Source: Phenylobacterium sp.
Lineage (GTDB): Bacteria; Pseudomonadota; Alphaproteobacteria; Caulobacterales; Caulobacteraceae
DNA: 15,153 bases
NCBI GenBank assembly: GCA_028290925.1
Contig: JAQGIX010000254.1
Span: forward strand, 1 to 15,153
Direction: 5' to 3'
The notes beneath the pieces were generated by a model. It had not been told where the DNA came from and did no database searches. It saw nothing but the letters and a program-made list of their open reading frames with translations. Shown piece by piece: positions 1-7,626 of this stretch. A program made the position numbers and the translations under genes. How positions within the stretch are numbered: position 1 is the stretch's first letter; the number at the start of each line of letters is the position of its first letter.

Positions 1-74
1 GATGCGTAGCTCAGCGGGAGAGCACCTCGTTCACACCGAGGGGGTCACAGGTTCAATCCCTGTCGCATCCACCA
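1..74 (+). tRNA. tRNA-Val(CAC), missing the first 5' base
   Basis: The stretch folds as a cloverleaf. The D stem is GCTC/GAGC, the anticodon stem CCTCG/CGAGG around loop TTCACAC (anticodon CAC, reading GUG Val), and the T stem ACAGG/CCTGT around TTCAATC. The 3' acceptor strand CGCATCC is followed by discriminator A and an encoded CCA at 72-74. The acceptor 5' strand should read GGATGCG, so one G lies just outside the window. A TCTTTT run follows directly. tRNA 3' ends are common integration sites, but no copy of this 3' end was seen elsewhere in the window. Confidence 0.95.
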
Positions 75-200
75 TCTTTTCCCGTGGCTTAGCCGACTTG
101 GCCTCCTGGCGCTTGCCAGAACCTGGCCAGGAACCTCCGCGGCTGCAATGCGCCGGGAACGGACATCACCCTCCAGGACGATGTAGACCGCTTCATTTAA

Positions 201-219
201 ATAGACCGTTTCGGTCAAT
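201..219. promoter_or_regulatory. TetR-type operator, copy 1 (monooxygenase promoter)
   Basis: ATAGACCGTTTCGGTCAAT is an inverted repeat with 8-base arms that agree at 7 of 8 positions around a 3-base centre. It fits the shared TWGACC-N5-GGTCWA pattern found in five other places in the window. The run TATATATA directly follows (219-226) and could hold the -10 element of a promoter reading toward the monooxygenase, so a bound repressor would block it. A decayed second copy lies just upstream (184-200: TAGACC, five bases, ATTTAA). Bases 75-183 hold no gene that I can support, only a small GC hairpin at 106-119. Confidence 0.8.
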
Positions 220-350
220 ATATATAGGGTCCGAGCGGTCGGGTTCGATGGCGCCTTCCGCCGAGCGGCGCGCCGTCGCGGGCCTTGATCGCAAATCCAG
301 GCGTCGCGATCCATCAGGCGCCTCGCGCGCTGCCGCATGGGAGTTCCGGC

Positions 351-1829
351 TTGTCCAATGGCTTCGACACAGACGTCCTCATCGTGGGCGCGGGACCCGC
401 CGGGCTCGTGCTGGCCTGCGAGCTGGCGCGCCGAGGGGTCGACTTTCGTCTGGTCGAACAGAGGGCCGAGCCGCTCCGCGCCTCCCGCGGCAAGGGCGTG
501 CAGCCAAGGACCCTGGAGATATTCGAGGATCTCGGCGTCCTGGACGCCTTCAACGCCGTGAGCGGAGCCTACCCGCCGCTGCGGTTGATGGAGGGCGACA
601 AGGTTCTCGGCGAGCGCCCGTTCAACGAACAGGTCGAAGCCACCGCCGACATTCCCTATCCGAACATGCTCATGTCGCCGCAGTGGCGCACCGACGCGGT
701 GTTGCGTGAGCAACTCAGCCACCTTGGCGGACATGTCGACTTCGCGACGACGCTGGGCGCCTTCATCCAGGACGGCGCCGGCGTCACCGCCCAGCTCGAC
801 GCGTCCGGCACGCCCCAGAGCGTGCGGACCCGCTATCTGGTGGGCGCCGACGGCGGCCGGAGCTCGGTGAGGACCGGCTTGGGCCTGGCCTTCCCCGGTG
901 AAGCGATGGACCAGCCCCGGATGTTGTTTGGCGACGTCGGCGTCGAGGGCCTGGCCCGGGACGCCTGGTGGATGTGGCCCTCGGCGGCCGGGACCGTCGG
1001 CCTGTGCCCTTTGCCGCACGTCGAGACGTTCCAGCTGATGATCACGCTTGCGGCGAGCGAGGAGCCGGAACTCTCGGAAGCGGCGGTCGTCAGCTTGTTC
1101 GAGAGCCGCACCGGACGCACCGACCTCCGGCTGCATGATCCGACCTGGCTTTCGATCTTCACACCCAGCCTGCGCCTGGCGGAAGCCTACCGGCGCGGCC
1201 GCGTGTTCATCGCCGGGGACGCCGCCCACGTGCATCCGCCGACCGGCGCACAGGGCCTCAACACCAGTGTCCAGGACGCCTACAATCTCGGCTGGAAGCT
1301 TGCTCTGGTGTTGCAGGGCGTGGCCTCCGAGGCGCTTCTGGCCACCTATGAGGCCGAGCGCCGTCCGATCGCCGAGGCCGTGCTGGACATCAGCGGCGCC
1401 ATTGCGCGTCAGCAGGGGAGCGCAGGCGCCCAGCCGCGCGGACGGCAGACCCAGCAGCTCGACATCAACTATCGATCTTCGACGCTGTCATTGAACCGCG
1501 GGCGGCCGGACCGCGCCCTCGTCGCCGGGGACCGCGCCCCGGATGCGATCTATGTCGATGCTGAAGGCCGCCGGAGGCGACTCTTCGAAGCGTTCTGCGG
1601 TCCTCAGTTCACGCTCCTGGCGTTCGGCGCCGTGGATCTTGCGTCGCCCGGCGACGGTCCGGACGTGCGGGTGGTCCGCCAGCCCGCCGATGGGCCCGTC
1701 GCCCTCGCCTACGGGATCACCGGCCCGGCGATCGTGCTGGTCAGGCCCGACAACTATATCGGGCTGATCGACGAGAACCCCGCCCCCACGGCGGTGTCCG
1801 ACTACCTGTCGGTCGCCCTGCAGGCGTGA
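351..1829 (+). CDS. FAD-dependent aromatic monooxygenase (PHBH / phenol hydroxylase-like)
   Basis: This is a class A flavoprotein hydroxylase, which uses NAD(P)H and O2 to hydroxylate an aromatic ring in the cytoplasm. The 492-residue protein has an N-terminal dinucleotide fold with GAGPAG (13-18), the DG motif VGADGGRSSVR (164-174), and the GD motif GDAAH with its PPTGAQGLN tail (289-302). A C-terminal thioredoxin-like domain (about 391-492, with LVRPDNYIGL) is typical of the MhpA/PheA/TfdB branch. The start is TTG at 351, preceded by GGGAG (339-343) at 7-base spacing. An upstream in-frame TTG at 285 has no comparable ribosome site. An operator-bearing promoter lies about 135 bases upstream. 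The stop is 24 bases from the convergent receptor stop. Ring hydroxylation is likely, but the substrate cannot be read from sequence. Confidence 0.9.
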   Translation: MSNGFDTDVLIVGAGPAGLVLACELARRGVDFRLVEQRAEPLRASRGKGVQPRTLEIFEDLGVLDAFNAVSGAYPPLRLMEGDKVLGERPFNEQVEATADIPYPNMLMSPQWRTDAVLREQLSHLGGHVDFATTLGAFIQDGAGVTAQLDASGTPQSVRTRYLVGADGGRSSVRTGLGLAFPGEAMDQPRMLFGDVGVEGLARDAWWMWPSAAGTVGLCPLPHVETFQLMITLAASEEPELSEAAVVSLFESRTGRTDLRLHDPTWLSIFTPSLRLAEAYRRGRVFIAGDAAHVHPPTGAQGLNTSVQDAYNLGWKLALVLQGVASEALLATYEAERRPIAEAVLDISGAIARQQGSAGAQPRGRQTQQLDINYRSSTLSLNRGRPDRALVAGDRAPDAIYVDAEGRRRRLFEAFCGPQFTLLAFGAVDLASPGDGPDVRVVRQPADGPVALAYGITGPAIVLVRPDNYIGLIDENPAPTAVSDYLSVALQA

Positions 1830-1853
1830 CGCAACGCGGGGCCGGCTTCGGCG

Positions 1854-4049
1854 CTAGAAGTGCGCCGCCAGGCTGATCACCCACTGCCGCGGTCGATTGA
1901 TCCCGGCGACGTTGAACGGCGCGCCCGTTTCCGACGCGTCGGCGTAGAAGGTGTTGTACTTCTTATCGAACAGGTTCGAGACGTGGGCGCCGAGGCTCCA
2001 GCGTTTTCCGATGTCGAGCGAAACGCCGGCGTTGATGATCGCGTAGGGGTCTTGCTTGAAGCGGAAGCCTTGGCTTGGGCATCCGTCGGCGAGCGCCGAA
2101 CAGCCTGCGGTGTCCCAGTAGGAACGGCCGACAAACCGCGTGTCGATCCTCGCCCCGATCACGACCTCATCGCTCAGGTGGCGGCGCCAATCGACCGCCA
2201 GCGTCACCTGGTACCTCGGGGTGTCGGGCGCCTCGCGACCCTCGGCGCTCACGGGATTTCCGAAGCCGTCGAGAAAGATCACCGGCCCGAAGATCGCCCG
2301 CGTCACACCTGCGCCACCGGACAGGGTGAATTCGGACGACGGGTGCGCCACGGCGTCGATCTCAAATCCGTAGTTGCGTGACGAGCCGACGTTCTGTTCG
2401 AACGTGAAGATCCCGTTGCCGGTGAACCTGCCGACCTCGAAGATGCGGTTGCGGTAGTCTATGTAGAACGCCGCGAGGTTCAGGTTTAGGCGGCGATCGA
2501 AGAGCGACGATTTGAGGCCCGCTTCATAGCTCAGCGCGAACTCGGACTTGAAGGGTTGCACCGCGTTCACGTCAGTCGGGTTGTCCGCCAGATCGCCTTC
2601 CTCGGAACCTCGGGCGACCGTGAAGTACGCCATTTCGTCCTTGGAGAAGTGGTAGTCGACCGACGCCTTCGGCAGCAGGTCGACCTCCCGCACCCGGCCC
2701 GAGCACGGGCCACATGACGCGGTCAGTTCCCTCATCGTGTTGTTGAAGTGCTGCACCCGAAGGCCGCCCTCGAACGTCCAATTTCCGAGCTCGTAGCTCG
2801 CGTCGCCAAAAATCGCATAGTCACGGTTGACGTGGTTGTTTTCGACGATACTGCCCGCTTCCGGGATGATCACCGCGCCAACCGGGCTGCCGATCACCGC
2901 CACCTCGCCGACGGTCTGGATTTGCAGCGTATGGGTGTCGATCTGCTGGATGAAGGCGCCGATCAGCCATTTGAACGACGAGCTTCCGCTGGACGACAAC
3001 CGGAGCTCCTCGCTCCAGACGCTTTTCTTGAAGTCCTGGGGATAGTCGACGAAGAACGGCCCCAGCGCGCCCTTGTCCAGATTGCCCACCGAGGCGATCG
3101 AGGAATGGAAGTAGGACGAAATGGAGGTCAGTTGGACGCCGCCGAAGTCATGCGAGATTTGCAGGCTCGGCGCATAGATGTCGCGCCGATAGGACGGCGT
3201 CCTTCCATTCACACCGCCATTGTAGACCCGAAGGTAGGTGTGGTCGTTGGGCGGCGTGTAGTACAGATTCATGTTCTGGCTCTTGATGTGATCTCCAGCC
3301 AGGTAAAAAATCGCCTGGGTTCGGTCGCCCAGGAATTCGAGCGTCAGCCGGCCACCGGTCTCGTTCGATTTGGGCAGCGTCTTGCCCAGGATCGGATCGA
3401 AGAGAAATCCGTCTGACTGGTCGTTGAACACGCTCAGTCGGCCCAGCAGCCGCTCCGGTATGAGGGGACCCGAAACCACACCATCCACGGTCCGTTGATT
3501 GCGCTCGCCATATTCGACCGCAAAATCGCCGGTCGGCGTGCTGCTCGGGAGCTTGGTGACGTATTTGATCGCGCCGCCGACATTGCTTCCGCCAAACAGT
3601 GTGCCCTGCGGACCCTTCAGGACCTCGATGCGCTCGATGTCCACCGGCCGCACCGTCTGGCCTTCGAACTGCTGCACGTCGTTGACGTAGAAGCCTACGC
3701 CCTGGACCACGCCGTAGGTCCCGACGCCGCGCATCACCACGTCGGGCGTGTTGTCGGCGCGCTGTGCGATGTTCAGGTTGGTGACCAGCGAATTGAAGTC
3801 ATCCAACGTCGTCAGGTGCGCGGCGGCGATCGTGCGGGCGTCGATCGCGGTAATCGACTCCGGGATGATCTGGATATCTTCGCTCTGCTTCCGCGCCGTG
3901 ACGACGACCGGCTCAACCGCGTATTCGGAAGTCGACGGCGTCCTTCCAGCGGACGACACCTGCGCCAGCGACGGATGACTGAGGAATGTACCGCACAACA
4001 GCGTGACTAAAGGCAGCAGCGGCCGAGCCGAAGTCCTTTGGATCATCAT
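1854..4049 (-). CDS. TonB-dependent outer-membrane receptor
   Basis: This is a gated outer-membrane beta-barrel that imports a scarce or bulky ligand using TonB energy. The 731-residue product starts with a signal peptide (hydrophobic PLLPLVTLLCGTFL, cleavage near residue 30 after SLA). A TonB-box-like VVVTARK (48-54) follows, then a plug domain with IERIEVLKGPQGTLFGG. The long barrel ends in Phe (VISLAAHF), as expected for barrel assembly. The start is the first ATG of the ATG-ATG pair, because GGGGAG lies 8 bases upstream; a TTG 21 bases earlier has no such site. It is transcribed alone on the minus strand from a promoter carrying two operators. Overall it resembles sphingomonad/Caulobacter receptors that sit in catabolic loci rather than siderophore loci, but its ligand is unknown. 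Confidence 0.93.
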   Translation of the reverse strand: MMIQRTSARPLLPLVTLLCGTFLSHPSLAQVSSAGRTPSTSEYAVEPVVVTARKQSEDIQIIPESITAIDARTIAAAHLTTLDDFNSLVTNLNIAQRADNTPDVVMRGVGTYGVVQGVGFYVNDVQQFEGQTVRPVDIERIEVLKGPQGTLFGGSNVGGAIKYVTKLPSSTPTGDFAVEYGERNQRTVDGVVSGPLIPERLLGRLSVFNDQSDGFLFDPILGKTLPKSNETGGRLTLEFLGDRTQAIFYLAGDHIKSQNMNLYYTPPNDHTYLRVYNGGVNGRTPSYRRDIYAPSLQISHDFGGVQLTSISSYFHSSIASVGNLDKGALGPFFVDYPQDFKKSVWSEELRLSSSGSSSFKWLIGAFIQQIDTHTLQIQTVGEVAVIGSPVGAVIIPEAGSIVENNHVNRDYAIFGDASYELGNWTFEGGLRVQHFNNTMRELTASCGPCSGRVREVDLLPKASVDYHFSKDEMAYFTVARGSEEGDLADNPTDVNAVQPFKSEFALSYEAGLKSSLFDRRLNLNLAAFYIDYRNRIFEVGRFTGNGIFTFEQNVGSSRNYGFEIDAVAHPSSEFTLSGGAGVTRAIFGPVIFLDGFGNPVSAEGREAPDTPRYQVTLAVDWRRHLSDEVVIGARIDTRFVGRSYWDTAGCSALADGCPSQGFRFKQDPYAIINAGVSLDIGKRWSLGAHVSNLFDKKYNTFYADASETGAPFNVAGINRPRQWVISLAAHF

Positions 4050-4187
4050 GGTTTCACTCCCCAATTCCAAGCCTTATTGTTTTGATTGTCGCCGACGCCT
4101 CCGGGACCTGCTCCGGCGCGCCGCTTTCCTTGAAGGCTCCCCTTTGGCTGTCCCGAGGCCGGACTCGCGAACCAGCGGTCGAGGTTA

Positions 4188-4217
4188 AATAGACCGCCGC
4201 GGTCAATATCCTGTCAA
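4188..4217 (-). promoter_or_regulatory. Candidate promoter of the TonB receptor gene
   Basis: Reading the minus strand, a perfect -35 hexamer TTGACA (4217-4212) is followed after 18 bases by TCTATT (4193-4188; 4 of 6 matches to TATAAT). The -35 sits between two operators and the -10 lies within the right-hand end of operator 4189-4207, a layout expected for direct repression. The transcript would have a leader of about 130 bases (4050-4180), in which I see nothing beyond the ribosome site. No transcript data exist here. Confidence 0.5.
4189..4207. promoter_or_regulatory. TetR-type operator, copy 2 (TonB receptor, promoter-proximal)
   Basis: ATAGACCGCCGCGGTCAAT has arms ATAGACCG and CGGTCAAT that pair at 7 of 8 positions around CCG. 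Half-sites are five bases apart (TAGACC, GGTCAA), as in all other copies. It overlaps the proposed -10 element of the receptor promoter. Confidence 0.85.
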
Positions 4218-4222
4218 GATAA

Positions 4223-4241
4223 ATTGACCGTTCCGGTCAAT
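4223..4241. promoter_or_regulatory. TetR-type operator, copy 3 (TonB receptor, distal, perfect palindrome)
   Basis: ATTGACCGTTCCGGTCAAT is a perfect 8+3+8 inverted repeat and the best copy in the window. Its centre (4232) is 34 bp from the centre of the neighbouring copy (4198), about three helical turns, so two dimers could bind on nearly the same face of the DNA. It lies just upstream of the TTGACA -35 of the receptor promoter. Confidence 0.88.
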
Positions 4242-4299
4242 ACAAATGGCGCGGCGGTGCGTCTCGAATTGCGCCGTCCGCCTGCAAGCGATCCGCGGG

Positions 4300-4317
4300 C
4301 CGGGCTGGCGCGCCCGG
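4300..4317 (-). terminator. GC-rich hairpin just past the MFS stop codon
   Basis: CCGGGC (4300-4305) and GCCCGG (4312-4317) form a six-pair all-GC stem with a six-base loop. It begins 7 bases after the MFS stop codon on the minus strand. No T-run follows, so if it stops transcription it would be a weak or Rho-assisted site. It would help separate the MFS transcript from the downstream receptor gene, which has its own promoter. Confidence 0.3.
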
Positions 4318-4324
4318 TTCGCCG

Positions 4325-5698
4325 CTACAGGGTCGCTGTCGCCGGGACGCGGTCAGGATGGGGCGCAACTTGGCGCTCGCTGGCGGTGAGCCGGAACGCC
4401 CGCAAGGTCGAGGCCAGGGTCAGAGCCGCCAGGATGCAGACCACGGCCCCGACGAGGCCGAACGACAGATGCAGCTTGGCCTTATCGTGGAACACGAAGT
4501 CGGTCAGGAGGGCGACCGTGGTCGCCGCCAGGCCGCCGCCGACCAGGTTCGTCACCGCGACATAGATGGCCGTCGCCTGGCCACGCATCGCGTTGGGCAT
4601 GATCTCCTGCAGCGCGCCTGGCCCCAGCGGCAGGCTGAAGGTGCCGAAGAACATCAGCCCGCCCAGGGCCACGACGATCAGGCCCGGCGCCGGATTGAGC
4701 GCGACCATCGCGCAGGCCACGGCGCACATGACGGCAGCCCCGATGCTGACCACCAGCTTGCCGTCGGTCCGGCCGCGTCGCGCAAGCGCGTCGGCCAAGG
4801 CGCCCGCCGTCGCGGTCCCGATCGGCCCGAGGATCAGGGTCATTGCGCCAACCGTCGCACCGGCCTGGGCGATGCTCCAGCCCGACGTGCGCACCAGCAG
4901 CGTCGGCAACCACGCGCCGGCCGCGTGGAGCGCGAAATTCTGCAGACAGAACCCGACGTTGTGTCCGGCCAGCGTCCGGGCATGGCGCCTATAGTACTGC
5001 GCCACCACGGCCAACGGGACGCTTCCCGTCGCCGCCCGCCGCCCGCCCTCCAGCCGTTGCGGCTCGCGGATCAGCAGGGTGAGCGGGGCGACGACGAAGC
5101 CCAAGGCGCCGACCAGGATCAGCACCACCTGCCAGGAGTGGACCGGCCCAAGGAGCGGCAGCGCCACTTGGCGATCGCCGAGGCGGCGCCAGAGCAATCC
5201 CCCCAGGATCAGCGCGCATCCGCCGCCGACGAACGTCCCGGCGTAGAACAGGCCCATGGCCATGCCCCGGCGCCGCGGCGGGAAGAAGTCTGCCAGCAAC
5301 GACACGCCCGCCGGTGTCACCGAGGCTTCTCCGGCGCCGAGGGCGACCCGGCCGAGGAACAGTTGCCAGAAATTCGTGGCCAGGCCGCAGCTCGATGCGG
5401 CGAGGCTCCAGACGGTGATGCCGATGGCGGCGATCGTCCTGCGCGGTCCGCCGTCGATCCATCTCGCCACCGGCAGGCCGAACAGCGCGTTGAAGGCCGC
5501 GAAGGCAAAGCCGACCAGCAAGCTGATCTGGGTATCCGAGAGGTGGAGGTCCCTTTGGATCGGGATGATGAACAGGCTGATGATGCCGCGATCCATGAAG
5601 GCCAGCGCGCAGCCCAGGAAGAGGATGGTGCACGCGAACCAAGCGACCTTCGGCGGCGGGTAGAGGGACTCGCTCTCGGTGACGTTGCTTGTCGACAT
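4325..5698 (-). CDS. MFS transporter, Spinster-like
   Basis: This is an inner-membrane secondary carrier of 457 residues, a usual length for a twelve-helix MFS protein. The N-terminal region has the Spinster-type pattern DRGIISLFIIPIQRDLHLSD (36-55), then LLVGFAFAAFNALFGLP and the loop motif A GLPVARWIDGGPRR (74-87). GRVALGAGEASVTPAGVSLL follows in helices 4-5. Long hydrophobic stretches recur through to ILAALTLAST near the C-terminus. ATG 5698 has AGG close upstream and GGGGAG slightly further off, so ribosome binding is ambiguous. The gene diverges from the GMC oxidoreductase with one operator between them. By context it imports the cluster's substrate or an intermediate; the substrate is unknown and export is not excluded. 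Confidence 0.9.
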   Translation of the reverse strand: MSTSNVTESESLYPPPKVAWFACTILFLGCALAFMDRGIISLFIIPIQRDLHLSDTQISLLVGFAFAAFNALFGLPVARWIDGGPRRTIAAIGITVWSLAASSCGLATNFWQLFLGRVALGAGEASVTPAGVSLLADFFPPRRRGMAMGLFYAGTFVGGGCALILGGLLWRRLGDRQVALPLLGPVHSWQVVLILVGALGFVVAPLTLLIREPQRLEGGRRAATGSVPLAVVAQYYRRHARTLAGHNVGFCLQNFALHAAGAWLPTLLVRTSGWSIAQAGATVGAMTLILGPIGTATAGALADALARRGRTDGKLVVSIGAAVMCAVACAMVALNPAPGLIVVALGGLMFFGTFSLPLGPGALQEIMPNAMRGQATAIYVAVTNLVGGGLAATTVALLTDFVFHDKAKLHLSFGLVGAVVCILAALTLASTLRAFRLTASERQVAPHPDRVPATATL

Positions 5699-5742
5699 GG
5701 CGCCTACGTCACTCCCCGACCGCGCAGTTGCGCCGTTGGTCG

Positions 5743-5771
5743 TTCATATTTTTCTTGACCAAACCGGTCAA
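5743..5771 (-). promoter_or_regulatory. Candidate promoter of the MFS gene
   Basis: On the minus strand TTGACC (5771-5766) is followed after exactly 17 bases by TATGAA (5748-5743; 4 of 6 matches to TATAAT). The -35 hexamer is one half-site of the operator at 5754-5772, so repressor and polymerase would compete. On the plus strand TATTAT (5772-5777) is a possible -10 for the GMC gene, but it lacks a good -35. Confidence 0.45.
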
Positions 5772-5772
5772 T
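5754..5772. promoter_or_regulatory. TetR-type operator, copy 4 (divergent MFS / GMC promoters)
   Basis: CTTGACCAAACCGGTCAAT contains perfect TTGACC and GGTCAA half-sites five bases apart; outer arm agreement is 6 of 8. It is 56 bases from the MFS start and 62 bases from the GMC start, so one site could control both directions. Confidence 0.82.
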
Positions 5773-5833
5773 ATTATTCGACTGGCCGATCTCGAGGGCG
5801 GACCGCGCGAAGCCCGCCAGCCTGGAGTGCGAC

Positions 5834-7552
5834 TTGGGCGAGAGCTTCGACTACATCATCGTGGGCGGCGGGACGGCGGGGTGCGTGCTGGCCAACCGCC
5901 AATCAGCGCCGTCGCGCAACAGGGAGCTGCTCAACGAGGCCGGGAAGGACACGCACCCGGGGCGCGTCCCAGCCGACATTCACGACCCCTATCCGCTGTC
6001 CTACGGAAATCCGCGATATCGCTGGGCGCTCACCGGCCATGCGCTCACCGAGCACACCTCGCCGGCGAACCCCTTGCTCCATGCCCGGGTCATGGGCGGG
6101 GGATCTTCGATCATGGGCATGATCATGCTGCGGGGGACGCCCGGCGACTACGATGGCTGGGCGCAGCAGGGCGCTCTTGGGTGGAGCTGGCGCGACGTCC
6201 TCCCCTACTTCCGGCGGCTGGAGCACGACCTGGACTTCGACGGTGAGCTGCACGGGTCCGACGGGCCCACCGAGATTCGCCGCCATCGGCCGGAGGATTG
6301 GCCGCCGATCGCCAAGGCCGCGGGCGCCTATGCGGCCCGAACTGGAATTCCCTTCGTCGCGGATATGAACGCCGACTTCTCAGACGGCTACGGCGCCTTG
6401 CCGATCGCCGGCCCGGCCACGCGGCGCGCATCCAGCGCAATTTCCTATCTTACCGGTGAGGTGCGCAAGCGCCCCAACCTCAGGATCCTGGCGGACGCGA
6501 CGGCGAGCGAGCTGATCTTCGACGGCGCGAAGGTCGTGGGCGTCCGCGCGCGCCTCGGCGCTGAGATCCTGTCGTTCCGAGGCGCCGAAACCATTCTCGC
6601 CATGGGCGGGCTACTCACGCCGATGTTCCTGCTCAAGCAGGGGTTTGGCGATCCCGGGCAGCTATCGGCGGCTGGCGTTCCCGTCCGCCTCGCTCGCCGC
6701 GGCGTCGGGGCCAATCTACAAAATCACGCGACCCTGCTCGTGCTCGCCCACCTGCGCCCGCCCGCCGTTCAGCGACGACCGGCGCGCAACCACAACAACA
6801 CGATGTTCCGCTACACCACAGGCCTCGACGGGGTCGGATCCGTGGACATGGCTCTTGCGCTCGGCAGCCGGGCCAGCTGGCACGCGATCGCCGGGCGGAT
6901 GGCGCACTTCAGTCCCCTGATCATGGCCCCGGCGTCGCGCGGCCAGGTGCGGCTGCGGCCGGGAAGCGGCGCCGATCCAGCCTGTGTCGTCGAGTACAAT
7001 CTGCTGGGAGATCCGCGCGATGAGGCCCGCCTCAGCGAGGGCCTATTCCGCATCGCGCGATTGCTGGCGTCTCCCGAGGTTTCCCCGCTCGTGGGCGTCC
7101 CGGTTGGCGCCAGCCGGCTGGCCAATGCGGCGAGGTTCAGCCTGCGAACCCCCTACAACGCCATCCGCGCGCAGGCGATCGCAACGCTCCTCGACATCGT
7201 GCCGGGCCTCGGAGACCGGGTCGTGGGCTCGATCGGCGGTCCGGGCGGGGCGCTCGCCGATCTGCTTTCGGACCCCGCGCGGCTGGCGGAGTTCGTCAGG
7301 GCAAACGTCACGCCGGTCGCCCATCACTCCGGCGCCTGCAAGATGGGCTCGGCCGAAGATCCCATGGCCGTCGTCGATCCCCAGGGGCGGGTGCACGGGG
7401 TCTCCGGCCTGCGGATCGCCGACGCCTCGGTGATGCCAACCGTCCCCCGCGGCAACACGAACCTGCCTGTGCTGATGATCGCCGAGCGGATCTCGGACCT
7501 GATCCTGGGACGCAGCGCCCCCGTCCAGGCGCTCGACGCGCAAAACGCCTGA
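5834..7552 (+). CDS. GMC family FAD-dependent oxidoreductase
   Basis: This is a glucose-methanol-choline family flavoenzyme of 572 residues that oxidises an alcohol, often to the aldehyde. FAD-binding GGGTAG is at 11-16 after DYIIV, and the acidic ribose-binding residue is in LLNEAG. Signature 1 is HARVMGGGSSIMGMIMLRG (83-101), GVGANLQNH is at 290-298, and the C-terminal active site holds VAHHSGACKMG (495-505; proposed catalytic His497) and the Asn-bearing PRGNTN (538-543). Several motif positions are unusual: Met94 replaces the usual Asn of SSxNG, LQNH replaces LQDH, and HHSGAC replaces HPxGTC. The start is TTG 5834, with GGAG at 5824-5827. Upstream, 62 bases away, is the operator shared with the MFS gene. 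The substrate is unknown. Bacterial GMC enzymes act on choline, alkanols, polyethylene glycol and lignin-type dimers. Confidence 0.9.
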   Translation: MGESFDYIIVGGGTAGCVLANRQSAPSRNRELLNEAGKDTHPGRVPADIHDPYPLSYGNPRYRWALTGHALTEHTSPANPLLHARVMGGGSSIMGMIMLRGTPGDYDGWAQQGALGWSWRDVLPYFRRLEHDLDFDGELHGSDGPTEIRRHRPEDWPPIAKAAGAYAARTGIPFVADMNADFSDGYGALPIAGPATRRASSAISYLTGEVRKRPNLRILADATASELIFDGAKVVGVRARLGAEILSFRGAETILAMGGLLTPMFLLKQGFGDPGQLSAAGVPVRLARRGVGANLQNHATLLVLAHLRPPAVQRRPARNHNNTMFRYTTGLDGVGSVDMALALGSRASWHAIAGRMAHFSPLIMAPASRGQVRLRPGSGADPACVVEYNLLGDPRDEARLSEGLFRIARLLASPEVSPLVGVPVGASRLANAARFSLRTPYNAIRAQAIATLLDIVPGLGDRVVGSIGGPGGALADLLSDPARLAEFVRANVTPVAHHSGACKMGSAEDPMAVVDPQGRVHGVSGLRIADASVMPTVPRGNTNLPVLMIAERISDLILGRSAPVQALDAQNA

Positions 7553-7589
7553 GGCGCATCCCAGCAATTGGCGTTGCGACCTCCCACAT

Positions 7590-7608
7590 ATAGTCCATAG
7601 TGGTCAAC
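7590..7608. promoter_or_regulatory. TetR-type operator, copy 5 (dehydrogenase operon), imperfect
   Basis: The right half-site GGTCAA (7602-7607) is perfect and the left, TAGTCC (7591-7596), matches TWGACC at 5 of 6 positions. The five-base gap is kept. TATAGT (7589-7594) resembles a -10 element and overlaps the left half-site. This is the weakest of the six, and is accepted because spacing and location match the others: it is in the 74-base gap, 19 bases before the next gene. Confidence 0.6.
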
Positions 7609-7626
7609 TTAACTGGAATTGGCTCA

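Noticed and set aside
106..131. CTGGC/GCCAG hairpin and adjacent CCTGGCCAGG palindrome downstream of the tRNA
   Set aside because: Short, with no T-run after it; could be chance. No repeat family seen elsewhere in the window.
45..1235. Long minus-strand frame opposite the monooxygenase and tRNA
   Set aside because: It runs through the tRNA gene and has no recognisable domain; the monooxygenase motifs on the plus strand are unambiguous.
1841..1852. GCCG-GCTT-CGGC hairpin between the convergent monooxygenase and receptor genes
   Set aside because: The stem has only four pairs and no T-run; too weak to call a terminator.
4358..5758. Long plus-strand frame opposite the MFS gene
   Set aside because: The product is hydrophilic, rich in Arg, Gln and Asp with no domain, while the minus strand encodes a clear MFS protein.
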